64,000 nt of DNA from Curtobacterium sp. A7_M15 (GCF_030705415.1 NZ_JAUZED010000001.1:1-64000), one strand, 5' to 3'; positions 9,376-18,802 are shown, numbered from the stretch's first letter. Notes: a model not told the origin generated them from the sequence alone. A program made the numbers and translations.

Positions 9376-10224
9376 TCAGACCGCCTCGACGAGCGCCCTC
9401 GCCAGGGGATGCCACTCGCGTGAGGTCGGCCCGCTGAGCACGAGCGTCCTGGGCAGTCGCCGGGCCATCGGCACCATGACGAGGTCCGGCGGCAGCATCA
9501 CCCGGCCGAGGGTCGGCACGATGGACACGCCCTCGCCCCGCTCGATCATCCCGAACATCGTGCTCATCTCGCGGACCCGGTGGGCGTACCGGAACGGCTG
9601 CCCGTCGAGCTCGTGCAGCTTCTGGATCTGGTGCTCGCACCCGCCGCCGCCCGCGACCAGGCCGTCCTCGTGCAGGTCGTCGAGCGTCAGCGCGGGCAGG
9701 TCCGCGAGCGGGTGGTCGCGGCGGACCACGGCGGCCATCTCGTCACGTGCGACGACCACGCCGCCCGGGGGCATCGGCGTCGGGTCGACGAGGACGGCGG
9801 CGTCGACCGTCCCACCCTCGAGCCACTCGGGCATCTCGTCGTCGTCTCCCTCGTAGACCTGCACGTCGACGTCCGGCAACGTCACCGCCCACAGTTCGCG
9901 GAGCCGCGGCAGCAGGCCCTGGCAGACGGTGGGGACCGCGGCGAGGCGCACGGTGCCGCGCGCCGTGGCGGGCCGGACCACTGCCTCCAGGGCCTCGACG
10001 GAGGCGAGCACGCTGCGGGCGTGGGCCAGCAGGCGGTCGCCGAGGGGTGTCGTGACCGCGGCCGTGCCGCGCCGGACCACCGGGCCGCCGACCTCGCGCT
10101 CGAGACCCGCCAGCGCGTGCGAGACGGCCGACTGTCCGACGCCGAGCGCGGAGGCGGCGCCGGTGAAGGAACCCGCGTCGACGGTGGCGACGAACGCGCG
10201 CAGCTGCGGCACCGAGACGGTCAT
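9376..10224 (-). CDS. LysR-family transcriptional regulator
   Basis: The protein is 282 aa, slightly short for LysR. The N-terminal helix-turn-helix is at residues 1-60 (LRAFVATVDAGSFTGAAS, QSAVSHALAGLE). The periplasmic-binding-protein-like effector domain runs from about 88 to the end. It is transcribed divergently from an EamA-family exporter gene, and the 70-bp gap holds a T-N11-A palindrome. It therefore probably controls that transporter and itself. The effector is unknown. Confidence 0.93.
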   Translation of the reverse strand: MTVSVPQLRAFVATVDAGSFTGAASALGVGQSAVSHALAGLEREVGGPVVRRGTAAVTTPLGDRLLAHARSVLASVEALEAVVRPATARGTVRLAAVPTVCQGLLPRLRELWAVTLPDVDVQVYEGDDDEMPEWLEGGTVDAAVLVDPTPMPPGGVVVARDEMAAVVRRDHPLADLPALTLDDLHEDGLVAGGGGCEHQIQKLHELDGQPFRYAHRVREMSTMFGMIERGEGVSIVPTLGRVMLPPDLVMVPMARRLPRTLVLSGPTSREWHPLARALVEAV

Positions 10225-10251
10225 GCGTCTTCCTCATCCGGTCATGAGCAC

Positions 10252-10268
10252 CATGCGTTTGCCGCATG
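10252..10268. promoter_or_regulatory. Candidate LysR operator (T-N11-A palindrome)
   Basis: CATGCG (10252-10257) and CGCATG (10263-10268) form a perfect 6-bp inverted repeat with the T-N11-A spacing typical of LysR sites. It lies in the short divergent gap between the LysR gene (start 10224) and the EamA gene (start 10295). Binding is inferred. Confidence 0.5.
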
Positions 10269-10294
10269 CGCCGTGGTTGTCGACACTAGGCCAC

Positions 10295-11200
10295 ATGAAC
10301 GCCGTCCTCTACCTCCTCGTGGCACTGACCTGGGGCTCGAGCTTCCTGTTCGCGAAGATCGGGCTCGACGGCCTCGCCCCGCAGCAGGTCGCGACGGTGC
10401 GCACGGTCCTCGGCGCGATCACGCTCGTCGTGGTCCTCCTCGCCACCCGACGCCGCTGGCCTCGCGATCCGCGGGTGTGGGGCCACCTGCTCGTCGTGTC
10501 GGTGTTCCTCAACGCGGTGCCGTCGTCGCTCATGGCGTGGGCCGAACAGACCGTGCCGTCCGGTCTGGCGAGCATCTACAACGCGACGACGCCGATCATG
10601 ACGCTCGCGGCCCTCGCTGTGCTCGTGCCGTCCGAGCGCTTGCGCGGCCGCCAGGTCGCCGGGATCGTGCTCGGGATCGTCGGCGTGCTCGTGCTCGTCG
10701 GCCCGTGGAACGTCCTCGGCGACCCGCAGGTCCTTGAGAGCGTGCCGGGACAGGTCGCGCTGCTCGGGATGACCGCGTGCTACGGCATCGGCCTCGCGTA
10801 CCTGCGGCGGGTGGCGGTCGGCAGCGCGTACGACCCGGTCACGCTCGCGACGGTGCAGCTGACGCTCGCCTCCGGACTGCTCCTGCTGGTCGCGCCCGTC
10901 ATCGCCACCGGTCCGGTACGGCTGGACTGGAGGATCGTGGGGGCGATGGTCGCGCTCGGTTGCGTGGGCACGGGGCTGGCCTACGCCTGGAACACGCGGC
11001 TGGTGCAGGCGTGGGGAGCGGGTCGCGCCTCGACGGTCACCTACCTGACACCGGTGGTGGGCGTGGTGCTCGGCGTGCTCGTCCTCGGCGAGCAGGTCCG
11101 GTGGAACGAGCCGGTCGGAGGACTCGTGGTGCTGCTGGGCATCGCCCTGGCCTCGGGCGTGGTGGGCCGTCGGCGGGTGGGCGTGCGGGCTCCCGCCTGA
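10295..11200 (+). CDS. EamA/DMT-superfamily transporter
   Basis: The protein is 301 aa with ten predicted membrane helices in two EamA repeats (about 5-135 and 150-285). The first helix has ALTWGSSFLFAKIGLDGLAP, and the second repeat has LGCVGTGLAYAWNTRLVQAWGAGRAS and YLTPVVGVVLG, both typical of RhaT/YdcZ-like drug/metabolite exporters. It is divergent from the LysR regulator and likely controlled by it. The substrate cannot be told from sequence. Confidence 0.92.
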   Translation: MNAVLYLLVALTWGSSFLFAKIGLDGLAPQQVATVRTVLGAITLVVVLLATRRRWPRDPRVWGHLLVVSVFLNAVPSSLMAWAEQTVPSGLASIYNATTPIMTLAALAVLVPSERLRGRQVAGIVLGIVGVLVLVGPWNVLGDPQVLESVPGQVALLGMTACYGIGLAYLRRVAVGSAYDPVTLATVQLTLASGLLLLVAPVIATGPVRLDWRIVGAMVALGCVGTGLAYAWNTRLVQAWGAGRASTVTYLTPVVGVVLGVLVLGEQVRWNEPVGGLVVLLGIALASGVVGRRRVGVRAPA

Positions 11201-11287
11201 ACGGGGGCCGGAACCGCGGCGGACCCCGGCCGTAGGATCGGGCCACGAAGTTGTCCACGGAGTCGTCGACGGAGACGGAGACCGGCC

Positions 11288-12853
11288 ATGACCACCACCC
11301 ACCAGACCAGTGCCACCGCCTCGGTCGCAGCGATCCTCGCCGAGTCCGCGGCGCGCTACCCGGACGACGTCGCCGTGATCGTCGGCGACCGGCGCACCAC
11401 GTACACCGAGCTCTGGCGCCAGACGCTCGCCTACGCGGGCGCGCTGCGGGCCCGCGGGGTGGGACCGGGCGACCGGGTGGCCATGCTCGTCCCGAACGTC
11501 GAGGACTTCCCGCGGGTCTACTACGCCACCCTCGCCCTCGGCGCCGTGGCGGTCCCCGTGCACGCCCTGCTCAAGCGACGCGAGATCGAGTACGTCCTGC
11601 GCGACAGCGGCGCCTCGCTGCTCGTCTGCGCCGCACCGCTGCTCGGTGAGGGCGCGGCCGGGGCCGAGCTCGCCGAGGTCGACGTGGTGACGGTGCTCGC
11701 CCCGGCCGACGCCCCGGACCGGCTCGAGGCGCTCGCCGAGCAGGCCGAGCCGCTCGACACGTACGTCCCACGGCACCCGTTCGACACCGCGACGATCCTC
11801 TACACGAGCGGCACCACCGGCAAGCCCAAGGGTGCGGAGGGCTCGCACTTCTCCCTGATCGAACAGGTCAACACGAACCTGATGACGACGTTCGACATGC
11901 ACCGCGGGGACGTCCTGCTCGGCGCCCTGCCGCTGTTCCACACCTTCGGGCAGACGTGCACGATGAACACCGGCTTCCGGGCCGGCGCGACGATCGTCAT
12001 GCTGCCGAAGTTCGACGGCGACACGGCGCTCGCCGCGATGGTCGAGCACGGGTGCGGCATCTTCATGGGCGTCCCGACGATGTACATGGCGCTGCTCGAC
12101 GCAGCCACCCGCTCCGATGCGCGTCCGACGCTGCGGTACGCGATCTCCGGCGGCGCCTCGTTGCCCCTGGCGGTCCTCGAGCGGTTCCAGGACGTCTACG
12201 ACGCACCGATCCACGAGGGCTACGGCCTCACCGAGACCTCACCCGTCGCGACCTTCAACCACGTCGGGCGGCCGCCGCGCCCCGGCACGATCGGCACCCC
12301 GGTGTGGGGCGTCGACGTCGAGATCGCCGACCCGGAGCAGCACGACGCGATCGTGATGCTGCCCCACGGCGAGATCGGCGAGCTCGTGATCCGCGGCCAC
12401 AACCTGATGAACGGGTACCTCGACCGCCCGGAGGACACCGCCGCCGCGATCGTCGACGGCTGGTTCCGCACGGGTGACCTCGGCACGAAGGACGACGACG
12501 GCTACCTGACGATCGTCGACCGGACGAAGGACATGATCATCCGGAACGGCTACAACGTGTACCCGCGGCAGGTGGAGGAGGTCCTCGCGACGCACCCCGA
12601 CGTCGCGATGGCGGCGGTGTTCGGCGTCCCGCACGAGCTGCACGGGCAGGAGGTCGAGGCCGCCGTGGTGCTCCGTGCCGACGCGACGGCGACCCCGCAG
12701 GAGCTGATCGACTTCGTCGCGGCCGAGATCGCGGCCTACAAGTACCCCCGGGTGGTGCACGTCCTCGACGCGCTGCCCCTGGGCCCGAGCGGGAAGGTGC
12801 TCAAGCGCGAGCTCGTCGACCGGTTCGGCGCGGAGGTGCCGGTACGGTCGTGA
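11288..12853 (+). CDS. Acyl-CoA synthetase (AMP-forming ligase, FadD-like)
   Basis: The protein is 521 aa and is an ANL-superfamily enzyme. The P-loop is YTSGTTGKPKG (172-182), the A5 motif is YGLTETSP (312-319), the A7/A8 region reads RTGDLG then VDRTKDMIIRNGYNVYPR, and the C-terminal catalytic lysine is in PSGKVLKREL. It activates a carboxylic acid, probably a fatty acid, to acyl-AMP and then acyl-CoA. A TAGGAT -10-like hexamer lies near 11233, about 50 nt upstream, so the gene seems to have a short leader with a GGAGAC ribosome site. The exact substrate is not predictable. Confidence 0.93.
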   Translation: MTTTHQTSATASVAAILAESAARYPDDVAVIVGDRRTTYTELWRQTLAYAGALRARGVGPGDRVAMLVPNVEDFPRVYYATLALGAVAVPVHALLKRREIEYVLRDSGASLLVCAAPLLGEGAAGAELAEVDVVTVLAPADAPDRLEALAEQAEPLDTYVPRHPFDTATILYTSGTTGKPKGAEGSHFSLIEQVNTNLMTTFDMHRGDVLLGALPLFHTFGQTCTMNTGFRAGATIVMLPKFDGDTALAAMVEHGCGIFMGVPTMYMALLDAATRSDARPTLRYAISGGASLPLAVLERFQDVYDAPIHEGYGLTETSPVATFNHVGRPPRPGTIGTPVWGVDVEIADPEQHDAIVMLPHGEIGELVIRGHNLMNGYLDRPEDTAAAIVDGWFRTGDLGTKDDDGYLTIVDRTKDMIIRNGYNVYPRQVEEVLATHPDVAMAAVFGVPHELHGQEVEAAVVLRADATATPQELIDFVAAEIAAYKYPRVVHVLDALPLGPSGKVLKRELVDRFGAEVPVRS

Positions 12854-12878
12854 CGGCGACCGTGCGTACGCTGACGAC

Positions 12879-13748
12879 GTGAGCGACACCGGCCGGGCCT
12901 CGACCGCGCGCCAGCTGTTCGCCTCGTCGCACCCCGGGCCCACCGTCACGGTGACCGTGCTCGCGACGGTGATCGCGGTGGCGGTCGGGCACCCGTGGTG
13001 GACCGTCGTCCTCGTGGCGCTGACCGTGGTCGCCGGACAGCTCTCGATCGGGCTCGCGAACGACTGGATCGACGCCGACCGCGACCGGGCGGTCGGGAGG
13101 TCGGACAAACCCGTGGCACAGGGGTTGATCGCGGTCGGGACGGTCCGCCGCGCGGCGTTCGGCACCGCCCTGGCGTCCGTCGTCCTGTCGCTGTTCCTCG
13201 GGCCGGTCGCCGCACTCGCGCACCTCGTGCTCGTGGCCGCGGGATGGGCCTACGACGCCGGGCTCAAGCGCACGGTGTGGTCCGTCGCGCCGTTCGTGGT
13301 GGCGTTCGGGCTGCTCCCGGTCGTGGCGGTCTCGGCCGGGCCGGACGGCGCCTGGCCGGCGTGGTGGGCGATCGCGACGGGGGCCGTGTTCGGCGTCGCG
13401 ATCCACTGCACGAACGTCTTGCCGGACCTCGTCGACGACGCGGCGACCGGCGTCCGGGGGTTCCCGCACCGACTCGGGCTCCGGGGCGCGGGCGTCACGG
13501 CGTTCGGGGCGCTCGTCGTCGCGGCGCTGCTGGTGCTCGGTGGTCAGGTGGTCGGGGACGAACCGGTCCGGGGCGTCGGGGTGGTGCTCGCGGTGCTCGG
13601 GACCGTAATGGTCGTCGCGCTCGCCGGGGTCGGGGTGCGGCTCGTGCTGGCCGGTCGGGCGTCGCGGGTGCTGTTCCGACTCGTGATCGTGTCGTCGCTC
13701 GTGCTCGTCGTGGAGCTCGGTCTCGCCGGCGCTCGGCTCGTGGCCTGA
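12879..13748 (+). CDS. UbiA-family prenyltransferase
   Basis: The protein is 289 aa with 8-9 membrane helices. The first Asp-rich motif is NDWIDADRD (61-69), and the second lies in LPDLVDDAATG (about 178-188). These bind Mg-prenyl diphosphate in the UbiA family, which prenylates an aromatic or polar acceptor in the membrane. The GTG start is preceded at 6 nt by TACGCT, so the mRNA may be leaderless. A role in menaquinone, haem or carotenoid side-branch chemistry cannot be decided, and no partner pathway gene is adjacent. Confidence 0.88.
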   Translation: MSDTGRASTARQLFASSHPGPTVTVTVLATVIAVAVGHPWWTVVLVALTVVAGQLSIGLANDWIDADRDRAVGRSDKPVAQGLIAVGTVRRAAFGTALASVVLSLFLGPVAALAHLVLVAAGWAYDAGLKRTVWSVAPFVVAFGLLPVVAVSAGPDGAWPAWWAIATGAVFGVAIHCTNVLPDLVDDAATGVRGFPHRLGLRGAGVTAFGALVVAALLVLGGQVVGDEPVRGVGVVLAVLGTVMVVALAGVGVRLVLAGRASRVLFRLVIVSSLVLVVELGLAGARLVA

Positions 13749-13806
13749 CCCGACCGCAGCGGGTCCCGCGCCCGCGCGTCGCGCTCACCCGCGCACCCGC
13801 GACCCG

Positions 13807-14961
13807 TCACGCCCACCGCATCGCGTACACACCAGCCAGCGCATCCGCGGTCGGGAGGGACAGCACCGACCGGAGCAGCGCCTCCCGTCCGGCCGCCCCC
13901 ACCCGGCCGAGCGGACGGCCGAGCGCCATGTTCACCTCCGCCTGCCGCGCCGCACGCCGTGCGACCGCCTGTCGCCGCCGCGCGTACTCCGGCCACGGGC
14001 CGGCACTGCCCGACGCGACCGCCTCCGCGAGGATCGGCGCGAGCTCGGCCGCGTCGAGCCATCCGAGGTTCATGCCCTGCCCGCCGATCGGGCTGATCTC
14101 GTGCGCCGCGTCGCCGGCGAGGACGACACGACCGACGCCGACCCGCTCTGCCTCGCGGCGCCGGACCGAGAACTCGCTCCGCATGCTGCAGGACGCCGGG
14201 TCCGGTCGGACGCCGGTGCGGGCGGCCACGATCGCCGCGAGGTCGGCCGCACTCGGCGACGGACCGTCCGACGGTGCCAGGAGCACGACGTACCGGCGAC
14301 GGTCGCCGGGCAGCGGGAAGGACTCGACCACGCCGGCCGGCCCGACGTCCACGAGCGCCGTCGTCCGGGCGCTGGGCTCCTCGACGTCCGCGAAGTCCCC
14401 CATCGCGTAGCGGTCCGGGTAGTCCCGCCCGGTGGTGGCGATGCCGAGCAGGTCGCGGACGGTGCTCCGCGAGCCGTCGGCACCGACGACGAACCGGGCC
14501 CTGACCGTCACCGATCCGCTCGCGTCGATGCCGGTCGCGTCGACGTGGTCCGGGTGTCGTCCGAGCGCCGTGAGGACCGTGCCGGCCCGGAGCGCGTCGG
14601 GCGCCGACGCGGCGAGACGCTCCCGCAGCAGGGCTTCGGTCCGGTGCTGGTCGAGGATCGCGACGTAGGGGTGGGTGGTCGATGCGTGGTCGAAGGTCAG
14701 GGCACCGAGTTCCCGGCCACGGCTGCGCGCGACGCCTCGGCGGACCCGGACGGCCTCCGCGAGGACCGGCCCGTCCAACCCGACCGCCGCGAACGCGTCG
14801 AGGGACGGCGGGTGGATCCCGATCGCGCGCGACCCCGTGGGCGCACCCTCGCGCTGCTCCCACACCACGACGTCGAGCCCCCGGTCCGCGAGGAGCGCCG
14901 CGGCGAAGAGGCCGACGGGCCCACCGCCGACGACGAGGACGTCGACGCGCTCCGTGGTCAC
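13807..14961 (-). CDS. FAD-dependent monooxygenase (PheA/UbiH-like)
   Basis: The protein is 384 aa from a GTG start. The dinucleotide fold VVGGGPVGLFAA is at about 10-21. The middle FAD/NADPH motif VVGADGSRSTVRDLLG is near 167-182, and the third FAD motif LAGDAAHEISPIGGQGMNLG is near 270-290. It is a class A flavoprotein hydroxylase, shorter than UbiH or PheA (about 400-550 aa). The aromatic or polyketide substrate is unknown. TAGGCT sits 6 nt before the start, again suggesting leaderless expression. It is convergent with the UbiA gene. Confidence 0.88.
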   Translation of the reverse strand: MTTERVDVLVVGGGPVGLFAAALLADRGLDVVVWEQREGAPTGSRAIGIHPPSLDAFAAVGLDGPVLAEAVRVRRGVARSRGRELGALTFDHASTTHPYVAILDQHRTEALLRERLAASAPDALRAGTVLTALGRHPDHVDATGIDASGSVTVRARFVVGADGSRSTVRDLLGIATTGRDYPDRYAMGDFADVEEPSARTTALVDVGPAGVVESFPLPGDRRRYVVLLAPSDGPSPSAADLAAIVAARTGVRPDPASCSMRSEFSVRRREAERVGVGRVVLAGDAAHEISPIGGQGMNLGWLDAAELAPILAEAVASGSAGPWPEYARRRQAVARRAARQAEVNMALGRPLGRVGAAGREALLRSVLSLPTADALAGVYAMRWA

Positions 14962-15069
14962 GGCACGAGCCTACGGACGCTCGGCGCGGCCCCCACCCAG
15001 CCGATCGGCGCCCCGGGGTCATCCGCTCGACCGAAGCCCTCCACTGGGTCCCTCGACGATGCTGGGGTC

Positions 15070-15822
15070 GTGCCCTTCACCGTCAGCCACGCGGTCGTCG
15101 CCCTGGCCGCCCGCCGCACCCCGCTGCCCGTCGCGGCGGTCGCCGTCGGAGCCATGGCGCCGGACGCTGTCCTGTTCGCGCCGTTCCTGCCGCCCTACGT
15201 CGTGGCGCACTCGTGGGTGGGCGTCGTGACGATCGACCTGGTGGTCGCGTTGGTCGTCCTCGTGGCCTGGTGTTACCTGGTGCGGTCCGCGTGGTCGGGG
15301 GCGGTGCCGGTCGTTCGCGAGCGGCTGCCGGCGAGCTGGTCGGCCCCTCCCCGCGGAGGAGGCCGGCCGGTGCGCCGGGCGGTCGCGGTCGTCGTCGCCT
15401 GTCTCGTCGGGAGCGCGACGCACGTCCTGTGGGACGCGTTCTCGCACGAGGCCGGGTGGGCGGTGCAGGCGATCCCGTTCCTCCGCGAGGGTCCGTCGGC
15501 CTACCCGGTGTGGGCCGGTGTCCAGGACGGATCGAGCGTCCTCGGGCTGCTCGGGCTCGTCGTCGCGGCCGCCGTGTGGTGGCGTCGGAGCACGCCCCGT
15601 CGGGTGCCGCCGACCGCCCGGTGGGACCAGGCGGTCGTGGCGGCCGCGGGTGTGGTCGTCGTCCTGGCAGCGCTCGGGATCGCTGGTCGCGTGCTCCTCG
15701 ACGGTGGGGGCGTCGCCGGGATCGTCACCGCGTTGGCCTTCCGGTTGCCGGTGGTCGTGGCGCTGGTGCTCGTGGTCGGCGCCGTCGGGCTGCTGGCTGG
15801 ACACCGCACGCGCAGCCCCTGA
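15070..15822 (+). CDS. DUF4184-family membrane protein
   Basis: The protein is 250 aa from a GTG start that gives VPFTVSHAVVAL, matching the family N-terminus (MPFTLSHPA-type). Conserved polar residues sit in helices at APDAVLF and SATHVLWDAFSHE, the likely metal-binding His/Asp cluster seen in DUF4184 and related YdjM-type membrane hydrolases. About six membrane segments are predicted. The function of the family is not established. Its 3' end faces the acyltransferase gene, with a palindromic repeat between them. Confidence 0.82.
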   Translation: MPFTVSHAVVALAARRTPLPVAAVAVGAMAPDAVLFAPFLPPYVVAHSWVGVVTIDLVVALVVLVAWCYLVRSAWSGAVPVVRERLPASWSAPPRGGGRPVRRAVAVVVACLVGSATHVLWDAFSHEAGWAVQAIPFLREGPSAYPVWAGVQDGSSVLGLLGLVVAAAVWWRRSTPRRVPPTARWDQAVVAAAGVVVVLAALGIAGRVLLDGGGVAGIVTALAFRLPVVVALVLVVGAVGLLAGHRTRSP

Positions 15823-15880
15823 CACGGCCTGCGGAGGCGCGGTGCACGGGTCGTCGCCCGTGGCACGTGCGGCAGACCGC

Positions 15881-15924
15881 GGGTCGGGAGGCACGGTGCG
15901 GGGCCGACCCGCGCCTCCCGTCCG
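15881..15924. repeat. Palindromic repeat (GGAGGCGCGG family) between convergent genes
   Basis: CGGGAGGCACGG pairs with CCCGCGCCTCCCG around a short loop. It lies just past the 3' ends of both convergent genes and probably forms a two-way terminator. It belongs to the dispersed family also seen at 23041, 28097, 34001 and 53683. Confidence 0.75.
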
Positions 15925-17178
15925 TCAGGCGGTCGTGTCCGCCGTCTCGCGTGCCGACCGGTCGGCGGCGACCAGACGCCGGGCGTCACGGACCCGCTTC
16001 CGCAGCCGCTCGACCGGCACCTCGACCGCGTAGGCCGCACCGACCGCCACCAGCAGCGCCACCCCCACCAGCCACACCTTGCCCCATGCCCCGATCGCGA
16101 ACGTGCCGAGCAGCGCGATCACCACCGGGTGCCAGAGGTACGCCGAGTAGGACACGCGACGCCCGAACCACGACACGGGCGTCCACGCGAGTACCGCCGA
16201 CAGCGGGGACCGCACCGACACCAGGCCGCCGATGAGCAGCGCCGAGATGAGCCCGGTCACGGGGAGCACGACGCCGAACGACCACGCGTGCTGCGTCCAG
16301 TCGTCGTCGATCCAGAACTGCACGGCCGCGAGCAGCCCGATGCCGAGCCAGGTCCCGGCGTGTCCGGCCAGCCCGGAGGCCCAGGTGCGGATGCGCTCGT
16401 CGTCCAGGAGCAGCGCGAGCAGGCACCCGGTCGCCAGCGGCACGACGCCGAGCACGGGGGAGAAGTACACGTCCGGGGTCGCGCCGCTGTGCGGCGTCCG
16501 GTAGCTCAGCCACGACGCCGCAGCGGCTCCGACGATCACGACGCCGAGCCCGGCCATCAGCCAGCGGCGACGCGACCGCAGTGCGAACAGGAGCACGAGG
16601 ACCGGGGGCCAGACGAGGTAGAACTGCTCCTCCATGGACAGACTCCACGTGTGCGCGAAGACGCCCTGCGTGGTGTCCCAGTAGGAGCGGAAGAGGTTGC
16701 CGGTGTAGCTCAGCGCGATGAACGCCGCCTCGCCCGGGGAGAACGAGGCACCCTTGTAGTCGCCGACCCAGTTCCAGAGCAGCAGTCCGACGACCACGAG
16801 GGCGAGGAGTGCGGGGTACAGCCGGAGGAGCCGCTTCGTCCAGAACGAGCCGAGCCGGATGCGCCCGGTGCGCCGGTGCTCGCCCAGCAGCAGTGTCGAG
16901 ATGAGGAATCCGGAGAGGACGAAGAACACCGTCACCCCGATGAACCCGCCCTCGAACTGCGGCACGTGCAGGTGGTACAGGATCACGATCAGGATCGCGA
17001 TGGTCCGGAGTCCGTCGAGCGCCGGCGCACGGTTCGTCAGCGGCGGCGGGGGTGTGGGCTGTGGGTGCCTGCCGTCGGTGTCGGCCGATGCGGATGTCGT
17101 GCGGGTCCGCTCCGGCGAGGTCGTGGTGATGGCCACGGACGCCTCCTGCGCGATCGTGTCGATGGGGTCACGGACCAT
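15925..17178 (-). CDS. Acyltransferase-3 family membrane protein (OafA-like)
   Basis: The protein is 417 aa. A Pro/Thr-rich cytoplasmic N-terminus (1-48) is followed by RAPALDGLRTIAILIVILYHL with the conserved Arg and His of acyltransferase-3, and FFVLSGFLIST follows. About ten helices are predicted. Such proteins move acetyl or other acyl groups onto envelope polysaccharides, peptidoglycan or lipids. SLSMEEQFYLVWP near residue 165 is another family motif. No SGNH domain is fused. The target polymer is unknown. Confidence 0.9.
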   Translation of the reverse strand: MVRDPIDTIAQEASVAITTTSPERTRTTSASADTDGRHPQPTPPPPLTNRAPALDGLRTIAILIVILYHLHVPQFEGGFIGVTVFFVLSGFLISTLLLGEHRRTGRIRLGSFWTKRLLRLYPALLALVVVGLLLWNWVGDYKGASFSPGEAAFIALSYTGNLFRSYWDTTQGVFAHTWSLSMEEQFYLVWPPVLVLLFALRSRRRWLMAGLGVVIVGAAAASWLSYRTPHSGATPDVYFSPVLGVVPLATGCLLALLLDDERIRTWASGLAGHAGTWLGIGLLAAVQFWIDDDWTQHAWSFGVVLPVTGLISALLIGGLVSVRSPLSAVLAWTPVSWFGRRVSYSAYLWHPVVIALLGTFAIGAWGKVWLVGVALLVAVGAAYAVEVPVERLRKRVRDARRLVAADRSARETADTTA

Positions 17179-17228
17179 CTGGCCGTGACCGGATCGTTAC
17201 ATGATGCTCGCGGAAGCCAAGAAGCGCC

Positions 17229-17801
17229 TCAACGACCGGGGTGCACCAGCGCCGTCAGGGCGTCGAGTCGCTCGTGGGCGATCGTGGCGAACGGGCGCTC
17301 CTCGTCGTCGGCGATCCACTGCGCGAACGACAGATGGAACACGGTGACCGCGGTCTCGGCGGCGATGGTCGCGGCGGGCTCCTGGACGCCGCGGTCGCGC
17401 AGGACCTCACCCAGACGGACCTTCAGGGTCGCGAGCTTGCCGAGTTCGCGCTCGCCGAGTGCCGGGTTGCCGTCGATGATGCCCTGACGTGCGCGCGACC
17501 ACGGGCGACGTTCGTCCGGGAAGAACGCTCCGCTGGCCTCGAGCGCGAGCCGGACGAGGGCGAAGGGCGGGGTGCCCGCCGGCGCGGCCTCGATCGGCGT
17601 GGTGAACATGCCGAGGAAGTCGTCCTGCCCGGCGAACAGCACCTCGCGCTTGTCGGCGAAGTGCCGGAAGAAGGTGCGCTCGGTGACCTCGGCCGCGGCG
17701 GCGATCTCCGCGACGGTCGTCTCGTCGTAGCCCTGCTCCGCGAAGAGCTGCAGGGCGGTCGCCTGCAGCCGCTCGCGGGTCCCGGGTTGCCATCGCACCA
17801 T
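17229..17801 (-). CDS. TetR-family regulator
   Basis: The protein is 190 aa. The N-terminal helix-turn-helix (about 8-55) reads ALQLFAEQGYDETTVAEIAAAAEVTERTFFRHFADK. The C-terminal ligand domain is all-helical. It is divergent from the SDR gene at 17897, with TGACA/TGTCA half-sites in the gap, so it very likely represses that gene and itself. The ligand is unknown. Confidence 0.93.
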   Translation of the reverse strand: MVRWQPGTRERLQATALQLFAEQGYDETTVAEIAAAAEVTERTFFRHFADKREVLFAGQDDFLGMFTTPIEAAPAGTPPFALVRLALEASGAFFPDERRPWSRARQGIIDGNPALGERELGKLATLKVRLGEVLRDRGVQEPAATIAAETAVTVFHLSFAQWIADDEERPFATIAHERLDALTALVHPGR

Positions 17802-17816
17802 GCTCGAAGTCTACTG

Positions 17817-17864
17817 ATGACAGTGGCTGACATCGAGTGCTACGGTGATGTCAGTTCATGACAT
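17817..17864. promoter_or_regulatory. TetR operator cluster and SDR promoter
   Basis: TGACATC (17828-17834) pairs with GATGTCA (17847-17853), and TGTCA (17850-17854) pairs with TGACA (17860-17864), giving tandem palindromes. ATGACA (17817-17822) and TACGGT (17841-17846), 18 bp apart, could be -35 and -10 elements for the SDR gene. The operators would cover that promoter. Binding is inferred from symmetry and the divergent TetR gene. Confidence 0.6.
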
Positions 17865-17896
17865 CACCGCCGTGGACACCTGCGAAGGGAAAACAC

Positions 17897-18802
17897 ATGC
17901 ACGTGTTCGTCACCGGGGCCTCCGGATGGATCGGCTCGCACACCGTCGACGAGCTCCTCGCCGCCGGACACACCGTCACCGGTCTTGCCCGCTCCGACTC
18001 GTCGGCTGCCGCGCTCGAGGCCAAGGGCGCCGACGTCCTGCGCGGCGACCTCGACGACCTCGACACCATCCGCCGTGGGGCGTCCTACTCCGAGGGCGTC
18101 CTGCACCTCGCGAACAAGCACGACTGGGCGAACCCCGAGGCCACCAACGCCAGCGAGCGCGCCGCGGTCGAGACCATCGGCGAGGCACTCGTCGGCACGG
18201 ACCGGCCGTTCGTCGTGGCCTCGGGGGTCGCGGGCCTCGCGCAGGGCCGTCCCTCGACCGAGGCGGACCCCAACCCGTTCGTCGGCCCGGACAGCATGCG
18301 CGGCGGCAGCGAGAACCGCGGGTTCGACTTCGTCGAGCAGGGCGTGCGGACCATCGCGGCCCGGTTCAGCCCGACCACGCACGGCACCGGCGACCACGGG
18401 TTCATCGCCGCGATCGTCGCCGCTGCCCGGGAGCGGGGCGAGTCCGGCTACGTCGGCGAGGGGACGAACAGCTGGGCGGCGGTGCACGTCACCGATGCCG
18501 CACGGCTCGTCCGGCTCGGCCTCGAGGGTGCTCCCGCCGGCACCAGGCTCCACGCCGTCGCCGAGACCGCGATCCCGACCCGGACGATCGCTGAGGCCAT
18601 CGGCGACGGGCTCGGGCTCCCGGTCACCTCGATCGACCCGCAGGACGCGGTGTCGCACTTCGGGTTCATCGGGCGGTTCTTCGGCATGGAGATGTCGGCG
18701 ACGTCCGAGGCCACGCGCGACCTGCTCGGCTGGGAGCCCACCGGGCCGGGGCTGCTCGAGGACATCGCCGCCGGCGCCTACTCCGACGTGCGGGTGGCGT
18801 AG
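17897..18802 (+). CDS. NAD(P)-dependent epimerase/dehydratase (extended SDR)
   Basis: The protein is 301 aa. The nucleotide-binding loop is VTGASGWIGSH at residues 4-14, and the NmrA/UDP-glucose-epimerase-like fold continues with YSEGVLHLANKHDW and SNPFVG-like segments. A canonical YxxxK is not obvious, so it may be an atypical reductase rather than a sugar epimerase. The start is supported by GAAGGG 7 nt upstream. It is regulated by the divergent TetR (tandem operators). Its 3' end borders the low-G+C retron island. Confidence 0.86.
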   Translation: MHVFVTGASGWIGSHTVDELLAAGHTVTGLARSDSSAAALEAKGADVLRGDLDDLDTIRRGASYSEGVLHLANKHDWANPEATNASERAAVETIGEALVGTDRPFVVASGVAGLAQGRPSTEADPNPFVGPDSMRGGSENRGFDFVEQGVRTIAARFSPTTHGTGDHGFIAAIVAAARERGESGYVGEGTNSWAAVHVTDAARLVRLGLEGAPAGTRLHAVAETAIPTRTIAEAIGDGLGLPVTSIDPQDAVSHFGFIGRFFGMEMSATSEATRDLLGWEPTGPGLLEDIAAGAYSDVRVA

